Assembly: GCA_024138015.1 (NCBI GenBank)
Contig: JAMXBB010000011.1
Coordinates: 38,197,893 to 38,261,892, forward strand
DNA length: 64,000 bases
Direction: 5' to 3'
Source: Lumnitzera littorea
Lineage: Eukaryota > Streptophyta > Magnoliopsida > Myrtales > Combretaceae
Below are positions 1-11,569 of the stretch, in pieces. Numbering within the stretch: position 1 is the first letter of the stretch; every line of letters begins with the position of its first letter. The notes beneath the pieces are model-generated. The model saw nothing but the letters and a program-made list of their open reading frames with translations. It was not told the DNA's origin and did no database searches. The translations under genes were made by a program, and so were the position numbers.

Positions 1-1214
1 TGATAACTCTAATTTTAAACATATTTTATATGGTGATTTTATAGCATTTCCCGTACATTTTTGGTTTTATTTAAAGAAATTGATACTTAATTGAGTAAAA
101 TGTTGATTTCAGGGTTTAAACGCGTTCTAGGCTCGAAAACGAAGAAAAGGAATCAAGTTTCACTCAATTCCGAATTCAAACGAAGAAGTTATGAAGTTTT
201 GAAGTTGTGCAGAAATTTTGCCTTTGTGCAGAAAGTTACACGGCCTGGGGACACGGCCATGTACCAGCCCGTGTCTGGTGACGAAAATAAAATCCGTGAA
301 ATACACATATATAAGGGGATCTTAGGGTTCAAAAGAAAGAGAGACATTACAGAAACAAAGAGAGACAAGAGAAGAGAAGAGACTTGAGGAGAACATCAAG
401 AAGCGATAACGACATCGATTTCAAGATTAGAGATTGTTCATCAAATCAAGAGGGGTTTTCATGCTTTATTTTATGTTTTTGATGGAACTCGTTTTTAGAT
501 TCGTTATGATAGCTTAGAATTCAAGTATTTAGGATTATGGAACCTAGGGTTTCATGTAACCCTTGGATTGAATTATAATTTCAAGAAAGTTTCTATCTTT
601 TCTTGATTCAATTATGTCGTTAATTGTGGATTGATAATTCTAGAGTATCAATATATGATATTATGCATGTTAATTGAGAAATTGCATGTGTAATTAGATC
701 TTAACATAATTGAAGAGAATTACATGTATACTTAGAGATAAGATACATGATTCTTTCGGAAAAGTTGATTGTTTGTGTGGGAATTCATTAAACATTAATG
801 CAATTCTAAGTTATATTACTAAGTGAAGAGATTCCGGTAAATAATTTAGGATTAGGGTTAATATGCTTGAGAAAGATATTAGCTTTAATTGTGAATCCCT
901 CCTGTCAAGAATTATAGAAACTGAATTGAATACATTTTAAAAAGGTTACATGTTAAACACTAGGGGAAATAATTCCTAAATACATCATTGCATACTTGAA
1001 GTCGTTCATAGTTTTATTGCTTTCTAATTTGCGTAATTAAGTCTCATAAGTAGTTTAGTTGTTAATTTCAGTATTTTTAATTCATTCAACTCATCATAAT
1101 TTTCCGGTTAGATAATAAAGCTAAAGCTAATATTAGTACTCAAAATCTCTGAGGGATCGACTCGGACTCATATCCGACTATATTAAAATTGATAGGTGCG
1201 CTTGCCTCGTATCA
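1..1214 (+). mobile_element. LTR (solo or 3' LTR) of an Athila-like Ty3/gypsy element
   Basis: The segment opens TGATA and closes TATCA, the inverted ends expected of an LTR. A TATA box near 308 sets the plus orientation. A clause resembling 'cacggcc...cccgtgt' near 239-272 and a right end with 'gggatcgactcggactc' near 1153 are both familiar from plant gypsy LTRs. The sequence to the right (from 1215) is integrase coding on the other strand, so the LTR lies inside another element. The window starts exactly at the LTR edge, so I cannot tell a solo LTR from the 3' LTR of a longer element. The 98-codon open frame at 91-387 is LTR sequence, not a gene. Confidence 0.75.
308..314 (+). promoter_or_regulatory. 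TATA box of the LTR promoter
   Basis: TATATAA, followed by a purine-rich leader, lies about a quarter of the way into the LTR, where the U3/R boundary is expected. Confidence 0.5.
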
Positions 1215-1840
1215 GCCACTTCCATGGCTCCATTCATCCGAGGTTAATAAGGAGTAGAATTTCTATGAATAATCTCGAACTACTAGCACAACTTTGACAT
1301 CAATTTATTATTCAAGTTTGTACCATTATTAGTAATAACTGTCTCTAGTGTCCTATACCAAGCTAATATGTCTCTCTTAATGAACTTGACCACTACTCCC
1401 TTCATCACACTAGAGTAAGATGAGGCTTCGACCTATTTAGTAAAATAATCAATAGCCACCAATATAAATTGGTGCCCATTAAATGCCTTCGGAGTGATCG
1501 AGCCAATGATGTCCATTCCCTACATCAAAAATGGCCACGGTATAGATAACGTATGCAATTCTTGAGGTAAAGCATTTACTTTATTTGCATGGATATCGCA
1601 CAAATGGTAGTGTCTAACATGCTTAATGTAATCTCCTTTTATAGTCAATTAATGATATCCTATCCTCATAATTTTCTTAACGAGCATGTAGCCATTCATG
1701 TGAGGGCTACATACTCCCTCATGCACTTCTTTCATTAGCAACTCTGCCTCTTTCTTGTCTACACATCGTAAAAGCGTACCATCAAATGATCGTCGGTACA
1801 AAGTAGACTCGCTTATCAAGTATTAAGTAGCTAATCTTCT
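1215..1840 (-). pseudogene. Integrase of the Tat-like element, truncated by an LTR
   Basis: The minus strand reads an HHCC-like zinc region (about 1735-1620), then the catalytic core. The first Asp is in GMDIIG (near 1515). Next come a conserved stretch ending AIDYFTK, then TNNGTN where the family has an Asp at the first N, and GAMEVA with the Glu kept, ending exactly at 1215. In-frame stops include TAG where the family has Trp (after AIDYFTK). The Asp-to-Asn change is GAT to AAT, a transition. Strand transfer would be dead even without the stops. The C-terminal third is missing because the LTR interrupts the frame directly after GAMEVA. Confidence 0.8.
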
Positions 1841-2009
1841 GATCATCTTCTTATCCTTCTTCTCGACTTCTTCGAAGTACATTCTATGTTGCAAAAATGT
1901 TTAATATCATGATACTAAGGCTTTTCGTTATGTGAACTTTCCATTGCCAAACAGAAAGTGGGCTTTTCTTCAACTTCAATCTTAAGTGGCTGAATCTTTA
2001 CTCATCCCA

Positions 2010-2410
2010 ATATCTGGATCATGGATGCTAAGGTAGCCAGGGCATCAGCGAAATGGTTCTGAACCCTTAGTACGTATATGAAGGTAATCTTTTTAAACTT
2101 GGCCATCAACTCAGCTAAGTATTGGTGGCAAGATACTAATTTAGGGTCTTTTGTCTTATACTCACCTCAAGCCTGGCCTATGATTAGTGAAGAATCTCCA
2201 TACACCTCTAATTCTCGTAGCTCCTTACATAATGCAATTTTAAGTCCTAAAATATATGCCTCGTATTTTATAATATTGTTAGTACACGAGAAAGCTAGTT
2301 TTTCAACCATCGAGAATTGTGTACCTTCAAGAGATATCAGAATTGCCCCAACTCCACATGCTGGCAAATTAGCTACTCTATCAAAAAAACATTTTCTAAC
2401 CTAAGGATTT
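2010..2410 (-). pseudogene. Second (archaeal-type) RNase H domain of the Tat-like element
   Basis: The 66-codon open stretch 2367-2167 reads MPACGVGAILIS near its start, then NNIIKYEAYILGL and LEVYGDSSLIIGQ. Downstream the frame continues to NHFADALATLASM near 2035. This is the additional RNase H that Tat-lineage elements carry between the usual RNase H and integrase. The Glu of YEA and the Asp of YGDS remain. A TAG follows GQA. The plus-strand open frame over the same bases (2078-2404) is an antisense shadow. Confidence 0.75.
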
Positions 2411-2419
2411 CTCAACCGC

Positions 2420-3985
2420 TTCACTATCAAAATCATTTTTTGCCACCATGATACTTTCATCAAGAAACTCAACTCGTGCTTCTTAAAGGATATCCTCAAA
2501 GAGACTTTTTGCTAATTAATCTATCAAGGCTTACCCCTTGATTAAGCTTTGGCTCATATACTTGATGTCAAATTCTGATAGCAACATTTGTTACTTTGAA
2601 ACTCTTCCAATGAGGGCCGGCTTTTCTGCTAAATACTTCAAGGGGTAATGTTCTATTGTTAACTTGATTTGGTAGTAAAGTGTGTATTGTCTGAGTCAAT
2701 GCATGGCTTAAACTAATGCATAATAGGTTCTTTCAGCTTTTGAGTATTTTTGCTCCCCTTTTGTGAACTTCTTGCTCAAATAACAAACAACCTACTCCTT
2801 CCCTTCTTCATCCTTCTAACTAAGCACAAATCGCATGGATTTGAGCAATATGGTTAGGTATAAGAACAATGGCTTTCCAAGTTTAGAAGCCACTAACAAT
2901 GGTGGATTTATAAGGTATTCTTTAATTTTTGTGAAAGACTCTTTACATTCCTCATCTCAATTGATCCTTACATTCATTTTCAATAACTTGAATAGAGGGC
3001 GGTATTTACCTATCAGCTGTGATATGAATCAAGCTATATAATTTAAATGCCCCAATAACCCTTGTACTTCCTTGAGTATACGCGAAGGAGGCATGTCAAT
3101 TATAGCCTTGGCTTTATCAGGATCAACTTCAATACCCCTTTGGCTAATTATGAAACCCAACAATTTTCTTGATATCACTCCAAAAGTGCACTTCTCCGAA
3201 TTCAACGTCAACTAGAACTTCCTTAATCTATTAAATAGCTTCCTTAGGTTTTCTAAGTGATCTTCCTCTTCCTTGGATTTTGCAATCATATCATCAATAT
3301 ATACTTCTATCTCTTTATGCATCATATCATGAAAAATCGCAACCATTGCCCTCTGATACGTTGCCCTTACATTTTTAAGCCCAAACGACATCACTTTATT
3401 GCAAAACGTACCCTAAGTGGTAACAAAAGTCATCTTAGTCTTATCATCTTCAGACATCTGAATCTGATTGTATCTCAAAAAACCATCCATGAATTAGGAT
3501 AGATGATTTCTAGTTGTGTTATCCACCAATACATCAATGTAAGGTAATGGAAAGTTATCTTTAGGTGTTGCCTAGTTAAGATCTCGAAAGTCTACATAAA
3601 CTCTGACTTTCTTATTCTTCTTTATTACTAGAACAATATTAGCTACCCATTTCAGATAATCTGACACCTCAATGAATCTAACTTCTAGTAGTTTCTTAAC
3701 CTCCTCCTTGATTTTCAATAAGACATCAGGTCGAAATCTCCTTAACTTTTGATTTTTAGGCTTGACATCTTCTTGCGTAGGTAAACGATGGATCGCAATC
3801 GACGAGTCTAACCCTAGCATATCCTCATACGACCAAGCAAACACGTCTTGATATTCGGCTAACAATGTAATCATTTTTGCTTTTTGTTTCTCTTTTAGAC
3901 TCCCTTCAATTTTTAGATTCTTAAGATTATTTTCATCCCCCACATTGACTGTTTCAATTGGTTCATCAATAGTAATTCTAACCAA
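2420..3985 (-). pseudogene. Reverse transcriptase-RNase H of the Tat-like element
   Basis: Three open pieces cover the reverse transcriptase. 3985-3572 holds the N-terminal fingers, ending RVYVDFRDLN. 3394-3212 begins MMSFGLKNVRATYQRAM and holds the active-site box EVYIDDMIAKS with both Asp kept. 3211-3029 reads the GLLGHLNYIA region. From about 2910 to 2480 follows the first RNase H, with YLAEKPALIGRVSK then a TAG. Stops and short gaps separate the pieces. 3985, 3394 and 3211 share one frame, so substitutions rather than indels do most of the damage here. It would copy element RNA into DNA in virus-like particles if intact. Confidence 0.85.
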
Positions 3986-4559
3986 TTCGTATTTTTGTCA
4001 TTCCTCTTATATATTATTGTGATCATCGACATCGTTCTTGACGACTAACCCAATAGGGCCAGAAGCAATGTCGATATTCTCATTTTCAATTTGTGCAAGG
4101 TATTCTTGGTTTTCGCTTGGTTCATTGGATCTAAGCAAAGTGCATAAAGAAAAGTGTATGTAAGCAAAAGAGAATTGAAACACAATAAAGGAAAGAAACA
4201 AACTAAGATTTTATTGAATGAATGGAAGTGAATCATGAATGAGATAAAGGTCTAACTAATATTTTTGAAAAAAAGGTTTAACAATACATTCAGAACAATG
4301 ACTATTGAAAATGAAAATTCAAAAAATATTGACTAAGGGTTATCCTTTACCTTAGGGAAGACCTGTTACCTTTTGTCGAGATGGAGAACCAGTTATTCAA
4401 ATGGTGCTGGGACTTAGGTGAGCTTATTGATCTTCCATTAGTAGATTCCAAGGTTTGAGTTTTTACCAGTATGAATGTCTCAGCTAGTGGTAGGAAGGTC
4501 ATCAAGGCATAGTATAATTTGTCACCTCTCTTACCCCTCACTTGTTTCTTCTAGAATTC

Positions 4560-5290
4560 TTCTGTTGTGATAGGGTTGTAGCCAAGGTCGTAGGTGTCGA
4601 TCTGGCCTTCTTTGAATTCTATTCTTCTATCATTTTTTCAAACATCTGTAAGCCCAACTCTTCTTGCCCTTCACTTCCTATATAGGTTATGGCCGTTTCC
4701 TTGTAAATTTCATAATCTTGATCTCCCAAAATTATAATCACTTGGCCATTTGAGATAAACTTCAACTTCTAGTGCAAGCTTGAAGGTATGGCCCCTACTA
4801 CATGAATCCAAGGTCTTCTCAAGAGTAAGTTGAAAGATCTTGGAATGTCTATGACTTAGAATTGAATAGTAAAGTATTGAGGGCCAATACTTACGAATAA
4901 ATCTATCTCCCTTATAATCTCTCTTCTGAAACCATCAAAGGCCTTAACTATCATAGAAGAAGGCCTAATTGCAGACGTATCAATACCCAACAAATCTACG
5001 GTAGACAAACGTTCAATGATGATCCATTGTCAATAAGTACTTCAGTAATGATTATATCATTACTCCTAACTATAATGAAAAGTGGTTTTGTGTGCTTATT
5101 CCCTTTTTCGCCTAACTCTTCTGCTGAAAAAGAAATTTGATCTATGTCTAAGATAGAATTAGTAACCAGTCCCATCTTCTCAGTTGGAAGTTCACGAGGG
5201 ACCTTCACCTCGTTTAAAGTGCAAAACAAAGCTTCCCTGTATGGTTCGGATGTAATTAACAAGTTCATCAACGATATCTGTACTGGAGTC
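4560..5290 (-). pseudogene. Retropepsin-type protease of the Tat-like element
   Basis: The open stretch 5271-4996 ends EVLIDNGSSLNVCLP. The family has Asp-Ser-Gly and here Ser is Asn, so the active-site triad is altered. After a single-base frame change near 4997 the frame continues as VDLLGIDTSAIRPSS, then a conserved ...LLRRPWIHVVGAIPSSLH region near 4790, with TAG or TAA at two positions where the family has Gln. This is the processing protease of the gag-pol polyprotein. The fragment 4201-4007 lies in the linker towards reverse transcriptase and shows no domain I recognise. Confidence 0.75.
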
Positions 5291-7108
5291 TAACTGAGTT
5301 GGTCCATGATCTTATACTCATTCGAATTGATCATCTTGGTAAAGGCTGATAGCCCTTCAACATATTCGGCCATCGTTTTATCATTCGATTCCCCCGGTAT
5401 GGTCTTCCTCTCATGCTCTTCTTCCTAATCGAGTAATCCCCCTTATTAGAGGACCTTATTTCTCTTGATTTACCACATGATAGTTAAATGGAGTAGCCTT
5501 GTAATTTTTTTGTGCTAACGGTACGTGAAATGTGTACCTCTTCGCTTTTGGAGTTTGCTCACTCATGTAGAACTTGAAAACCTTAGGCTTCTTATCTAAA
5601 CTAATGACGTTGACGATACAGTTATAAAAAATCATACTAATCATCGGCCCATAGTTAGGTAGGGGATTATTGTTAACATTAGGAGTTAGGGCTTCTACAA
5701 AATCTAACTACACTATCCCTTCATCTATTAGGTCTTGAATTCTATTCCTCAGTCTCTAGTATGAATCAGTCGAATGCCTTACTTGCCTACAATGATATTC
5801 ATATTTCACCATAGGGTCCAAGATTCTCGACTTATACCGATCACTAGGAAGTTCATACCGTGTCAAATTATCTTATCATAACTTCTCAAAGACTTAACTT
5901 AAGGGAACCGATATTTTGGTAAATTGTCTAAAAGTCCTGTTATCCTAAGACTAGTCTCTGAATTGTTGTTGAGTCGAAGGAAGATTTGTTTTGAAAGCAA
6001 CTTGAGCGTTTGGTCTAACATTTGAGTTTACCATGCCAACTGTAGATTCTTTAGGCTTGCTACTTGCTGGTCTAGGACTAGACAATGAAACCAGTGGCCT
6101 TCTATTTGCTGGCTCTTGAAGCTTGCTAGAGGAGATGACACTTTCAATCCTATACCCTGCTACTACCACTTCAGTAAAACTAGATGAGGCTTGCCTAATG
6201 AGATGGGAGAAATGGGGCATTTCCAAGGTGTTAATGAAAGCTGATGTGAGCTCTTTCTCGGTAGTAGGAGTAGATATCCTTGCAGCTAAGGACGTCCACC
6301 TTTGAGCATACTCTTTGAACGACTCATTATTCTTTTTCTACAGGACGACTACATCCATCATAGTCGAGGTTACTTCTATATTGAACTTATATTGCTCATA
6401 AAAAGCCCTAGTAAGTTTCTCCCATGTATTTATCTGGTTTAGGTTAAGCTGGGCATACCAAGTTAAGTCTAGTCCCATCAAACTATCTTAGAATGTCTAT
6501 ACCATAAGTGGATCATATTGAACATATTTACCCATCTTCCTGATGTATAACTTGGTATGAAACTTAAGGCGGCCCGTCTCATTATACTTTTCAAATTCTA
6601 GTACCGTAAACTTCTCAAGGTAAGCTCCAATGTTATATGTAGAAAACTCAATGATGCCTGCCTATTTAAATCCATCATACCCTGCAAGCAATTTCATCTT
6701 CTCAGCTATTTGTTGTGTTAGTTTCTTTTCTAGTTCTTTTAAGCAGTCTATGCTAAGTCCTTAGTCAGTTGGTCTTGGGGTTGCATTTGTATCAAGCTCG
6801 AACGATAGGTTGACTTTCAAATAAACTCCTTCTAACTCAAATGGGTCTTTTGGATATTCATGCTCTGCTTTGGGAGCCTACGTATTCTTCCCATAATGAG
6901 CCTTGGAGCTTTTTTCATTAGCTAGTGCTGTAGCTCACAGCAAAGCGATGTTATCTATTAAGAAGCTCATTTGTTCTGCCATCTTCCCCATAGCCCCTTC
7001 TATGGAACGAAACCTCAGCTTGGAGGGATCATTGATCTCGGGCTCTCCATCATCTCCTTAAGTGGTGGCTATCTTAGTCTGTGAACGTATTTTAATCAGA
7101 CTTCCCAT
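5290..7108 (-). pseudogene. Gag of the Tat-like element
   Basis: The minus-strand ATG at 7108 starts MGSLIKIRSQTKIATT, then a TAA. The frame runs on through KLYIRKMGKYVQYDPL, TWYAQLNLNQINTWEKL, YEQYKFNIEV and ESFKEYAQRWTSLAARI, which match the capsid-forming Retrotrans_gag domain. Its C-terminal part is the open stretch 6226-5951. Stops are mainly TAG or TAA, and one TGA follows DNIALL. Open pieces at 6226 and 5644 keep the starting frame. I did not find an intact CCHC zinc knuckle. The product would package element RNA. Confidence 0.75.
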
Positions 7109-7464
7109 AATGACTTGACGTTTAAGAGCTATCTTGAGATTTTAACTAGTGAAAACTCAATAAAGAGTTAGCATATATTACATTTTTCTAAGAAAAGGTT
7201 TATTAAATATACGAATGCAGAATGTATCGCACACCAATGCAATGAAAATTAAGAATTAGCAAAAGGCCTTTGATGTGGCAAAACCTAACTAATTTTTATT
7301 AATTTTTGCAATTGTGAAGCTTTACATCACTTATTCTGTTCAAAAAAGGAATCTTAAAGAAAGAAAACATTAAAAGAGCCTAAAATCTAAATTCTAATCT
7401 TCCTATGGCTAATGAGCTAATCTTGAGTCTTTTTCCTCTTTCAAATCTTGGGAGCCTCCTCTTA

Positions 7465-8805
7465 TTTACCCTTGATCCTTTTCAACTGCGCTTCTAATGC
7501 CTTTATCTTCTGATGATATTCCTCATAACGGTTCTCTAGCTCTTGCTCTCTTTTACTTTCTTTCTCGGGTTTAGCTTCAACTTGGACTTCTTCCTTCTCC
7601 TTGTTCTCTTCCATATTTTTTAGTTTCGTCAACTGGCAATAAAGAAGTCCTTTGGTTGTTTGGCTCTTACCTATTATCCCCTTGGTGGTAGGGGTAGCCT
7701 TTCTTGTACGCCAAAAGGCTCGGATGGTTAGGAGTTTGGCCACTTTGTTAGCTACGAACATGCTGGGGTTATGAAAGTCCAATGAGACAACTTCTAATGA
7801 TGGTTTGGGGGTTATGTATTCAACGACTCCATTGGCTGGGACGTATCCAATATAGAGGTTAAAGCCAATTAAAGGCATTGCCTTGAAATCTTCACATCTT
7901 CTTATCATTTCTTTGCTTACAAACTATAGTAACTCTTCTACTTTCATACTCTAAAAGTATTGGACCTAGTGGCGAGTAGCTATGTCTTCTAGTAACTCAA
8001 TTCTATCTTCAAAAAACTTGATGAGATCGTATTGCTAGGTAAACTCGGCCCGATTGAAATCAAGTTGGTAACTCCTCATGTGATTGACAAACTTGACTAT
8101 AAGTAAAACCACACTAGTCTTCATATCTCCTTATTTCTTCTTTTTGAGATGATTTAGTGATTAAATTTACTCGGCCAGGAAGGTTGGGACATATGATTTC
8201 CCTTAAAGAAATTGGGTTACAATTTCTGTAAGTTTGAAGTGGACTTAGCATCTATCATCAAGGAATAGTATAGTGTTGAAGACCACCAAGATAAAGGTGT
8301 TGACTCGGTGCTAGTGCCATGCTTCTAAGTTTGCACAAAAAACCTCCTGTTTGTCTCTATGCTTCAGTTCAGTAGAAAACTAGTCCATAACACCCTCTAA
8401 CCGAATGGTCCTTCCTTGATTTAGAACCCGATTTATCTTGGTTTTTCTTATTCCCAACAACTTGCTAAAGATCTTTGGTGCTACAGCTTCTAAGTCCGAG
8501 ACATAGATATCATCTATGATAGCAGGGGCCTACAACAATTGAGAGTATTCTTCTAAGGTTAGGCTTAGTTGATGTGAGCCCAAACAAAAATTGACAGACT
8601 CAAGTTCTTATAGGTAAATTAAGGCCCGCACTAAAGTGATGTTCACGGGGATCTTCTATAGGGAGAGGATAGGACCAATCTTGTTCTTGATAAACTCCTA
8701 CTTATCTAAGCTGAAGAGTTGAAACCACATATGAAGTAGTCTTTGAGGCTAATGTGGTAAGTGGACATGGATTTTTTCAAGGGGCTCTTGACTTGATCTA
8801 GCCAT
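7465..8805 (-). pseudogene. ORF1 upstream of gag (Ogre-type extra ORF), coiled-coil C terminus
   Basis: The frame starts MARSSQEPLEKIHVHLPH at 8805 and stays in one phase for about 447 codons to a TAA at 7467-7465, with no indel that I can find. By my reading it holds 16 internal stops: 10 TAG, 6 TAA, no TGA. One TAG follows GVMD and precedes FSTELKHR, where Trp is the likely original. The last open part (7908-7462) starts MIRRCEDFKAMPLIGFNLY and ends in a Glu/Lys-rich helix (ELENRYEEYHQKIKALEAQL) that looks like a coiled coil. It resembles the plant-specific DUF7745/plant-mobile-domain type proteins carried by large gypsy elements, from memory only. Its function is unknown. Confidence 0.6.
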
Positions 8806-9394
8806 GCCTATGTAAAAAAAATCAAACTTATAATCACAACCTATTCTAAACTTTACACAAAATCATTACAAATTATTTATAGGGAAATATTACGACTATA
8901 ACTTCACAATTTCCCTTATTCATTTTAGTTTGCCACATCATGGGTTCATGTGATTTTTGAAAAAAAGGTTTTTAAGTGATGCAATAGGTGGGTTCTAAGG
9001 GTCTTGAAGCTCTGCAATCACCGCATTTTTTCAAAGCAATAATTCTGTAGTCACATCTAAACTTGAGTGGGGTAGCTTAATCGGCCTTGGAAGGTGGTTG
9101 CCCCACGACATTCGAAGCTTATACAATGGCCCCCCCTCTTAAGGTTTTAAGACGGCCTGGTTCTAACCATATCTACTAGGCATTTATGATATAGAAAAAT
9201 ATGAAACAAAAATAAAAACCCCAAATTGACCCCCCTAAATAAGCTACAACAAAAAAAATTAGTATATAAAAATAAAGTAAACAATTATATAAACAATAAC
9301 CAACTCAAGTTTCTATTATTATTATTATTATTATTTTTAAAATAATAATCATAATTTCGGTAAATTCTAGTAGCTAGCCCTCTTGATGGCATTC
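8806..9394 (-). other. Untranslated leader of the Tat-like element
   Basis: This is the stretch between the primer site and ORF1. It is AT-rich, with an ATT microsatellite (about 9314-9335) and no open frame worth reporting. The G-rich minus-strand patch near 9130 has no obvious role. Confidence 0.45.
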
Positions 9395-9413
9395 CCCAAT
9401 AGAGTCATCAAAC
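9395..9413 (-). promoter_or_regulatory. Primer-binding region of the Tat-like element
   Basis: On the minus strand it reads GTTTGATGACTCTATTGGGG, one to three transitions away from the TTTGGCGACTC...TGGGGA clause that follows the LTR in Tat/Ogre-type plant elements. It abuts the LTR edge ...CTTGACA at 9414. Confidence 0.6.
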
Positions 9414-10298
9414 TGTCAAGTTTGAATTTTCAGTTTCTTTAATCTAATTTTCATTTCTCACTTTCTAATTAATACTAACCCCTAACCCATTTAATATTAA
9501 TCCTCAACTAGAGAAATTGAGAAGTTCCGGTTCTTTTATTTTTTTAATTAAAAAACTTTTAGAGTTGCCACCTGACCAGAGTTGGAAAAAAGAGAAATTG
9601 TAATTAATTGGGTGAATTGATTACGATTTAGCTATCGATCTTCGATTTTAATTTGATAAAAACCAAAGAGTTCCAAATTCCGAGGCTAACTTATTAAACT
9701 CTAACGAGTACCATTTTCTGTCTTTCAAAATTAAGTTTATTTATCAAAATTATCCTTTTTTAATATTTTTGAGAAAAATAAAAACCAAAAGAAAATACTA
9801 AAGAGCATAAGTTACTACAAATTTTAACGTTGCCCCGAATGTGCCTATGTACCCATTAGTTATGATCAGACGATCGTAGTTTTTTTCAAAAACTTTAGTG
9901 TGGTGGTTTATTTAATTTTTAAACCGACTGGATTTATGTTTTTTAATCAATTTAATTTATTAAAAAAATCTAAATGGTACTAATTCTTAAGTGATTTTAT
10001 TTAAAAAAAAAAACTCTCTAAAAGTCTTAAAATTTTTTAAAAGGATTTTTTATTGTTAATTTTTATTTTAAAAATTTTCTATGTAATGAATCTATAAAAA
10101 AAAAAAAAACTAATCCTAAAAAATAACCAATCCTAACAATCCCTAAATTAATATATCTAACTATCTACCAAAAAAATAAAATAATTCATATAATACACTT
10201 ATACAAGAACTAATACTAAAACCCCTATACTAACATATTCATATATTATATATTATGTGTAATAATAGAAACATAAAACTAAAATTAACAATCCCTTA

Positions 10299-10330
<32 letters not shown>

Positions 10331-10610
10331 CTTCATATCTATATAACTACTATTTAAATAAATCTTCACTTAAATCCATGTTAAAACTAATGCTAAAGAA
10401 GTTTGCTTAACTATTATATATAAACTATACTAAATTACTTAAAGTTCTAATAATAATATAATATAATGATAAATAAATAAAAAAAATCTCCTAATATATA
10501 CATATCTTATATATACCACATTATATGACCAAGGATCTAATAATATAATAATAAACTATATAAATAAAATAATAATAATAATAAATAAAATAAAAAAATT
10601 TGAAGAAATC
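9414..10610 (-). mobile_element. 5' LTR of the Tat-like element (inner part, outer edge uncertain)
   Basis: The inner end is TGTCAAG on the plus strand, that is ...CTTGACA on the element strand. A conserved 'gagttgccacctgacc' clause near 9551 is usual in the U5 of such LTRs. The rest is strongly AT-rich, with a TA microsatellite at 10303-10330. No second copy is in the window, so the outer end cannot be set by comparison. The G/T-rich stretch after 10610 may still belong to the same LTR. Confidence 0.5.
10303..10330. repeat. (TA)n microsatellite
   Basis: About 14 TA units in the AT-rich LTR of the Tat-like element. Confidence 0.9.
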
Positions 10611-11564
10611 GAACCTTAGTTGTTGTTAGGTTAGGAGCTCGGTGAAAACCAATCGTGTGTTGCTATTATTGTTAGACGAGTTGTACGTGCGGTCGATAGT
10701 GGCATTTAGCATTACGGTTAGGTTGGAGTTGATTGGAGAGGGTGTTATCTGTAGATGTGAAGTCAGCGTATTGTATGTATTGTTGCTATCATATCTTGAA
10801 GGTGTATGACAATGGCATTGAGTTGAGTTGGGTTGTTATGGGTTAGGTTGTATGACTATTAACTGTGCATGTTATGTGTACCGGGTATCGGTTGCTATTG
10901 TACGTATGTGTGAATTAGTGTCGTTGGGGTGGAGGTCTATGGCGTTGGGTGTTTTGGTGATAAGCAGATGAAATTGGGGCTGAGATTAGGTTGGGGTCTT
11001 GTTTGATTGATGGTTTCAGCCAGGTTTGTTAGTGCGAGCATGGGGGATGTTAGTGGTCATTGGTTGGATGAGCGGTCAATGACTTGTGTGCTATTGTTTG
11101 GTTATGCGGATGGTTCTAGGTTAATTAGTTGACGGTGGGTGATGTGGTGGTCTTAGTATGTTAGCGCACTAGGTGTTGGCTGTACACATTCGTCATGTGT
11201 GGATATGCAATGTGTGCATCAAGTGGTTCCATGAGTTGCTGCATTGGTGTGCTCAGTAAAACGTGCTACAGCAATATGGTTTAAGCAAGTATTTGTGGCT
11301 TACTCATCTTATGAGTAGTAAACATGCAATGTGTTGATTGCATAGTACAACTGTGTGTATACGAGTGGACTTGTCGTTGGGGTTAGGAATCGTAGTCGAT
11401 TGAAGATTGAAGTGTAGGCATTTAGGGTCGTGTTTGTTTATTGTTGTTGGGTTTGGGGTCGAGAGAAAGGGAGCAGGCTATGTGAATAAGAGTTTAGGGG
11501 GGGTTGGCTTAGCAAGTGGGTCGAGGATAGGGAATTTGTCACTGTTTGTAGAAGGGTCTGGAGT
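10611..11564. other. G/T-rich stretch, no gene; possible outer Tat LTR
   Basis: Composition changes sharply at about 10610 from AT-rich to G/T-rich on the plus strand. The only open frame of note (11407-11598) has no features and runs into the next LTR. It may be the R/U5 part of the Tat LTR, because its continuation after the inserted element (from 17843) holds a minus-strand TATA-like site near 17958-17966. Confidence 0.35.
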
Positions 11565-11569
11565 GCAAG
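11565..11569. repeat. Left target site duplication (gcaag)
   Basis: The five bases before the 5' LTR, gcaag, pair with ataag at 17838-17842. The two differences are G/A and C/T transitions. Confidence 0.5.

Larger units (their letters stand above)
1215..10610 (-). mobile_element. Decayed Tat/Ogre-like Ty3/gypsy retrotransposon
   Basis: Read on the minus strand from the right, this region holds an LTR (left edge 9414), a primer site, a leader, an extra ORF1 (8805-7465), gag, protease, RT-RNase H, a second RNase H and the front of integrase. A second RNase H plus an ORF upstream of gag is the hallmark of the Tat lineage, which includes Ogre. All coding parts carry multiple in-frame stops and the element cannot be autonomous. 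The integrase is cut at 1215 by the LTR at 1-1214. Any remainder and the 3' LTR lie beyond the window. The outer end of the 5' LTR is not fixed: it may extend right of 10610 and resume after the element at 11570-17837. Confidence 0.8.

Noticed and set aside
91..387. 98-codon open frame in the first LTR
   Set aside because: It spans the LTR promoter, has no domain, and lies in a sequence with LTR termini.
2078..2404. 108-codon plus-strand open frame
   Set aside because: It is antisense to the second RNase H of the Tat-like element.
10611..11564. A protein gene in the G/T-rich block
   Set aside because: Stops in all frames. The only open frame is featureless and crosses into the G1 LTR.
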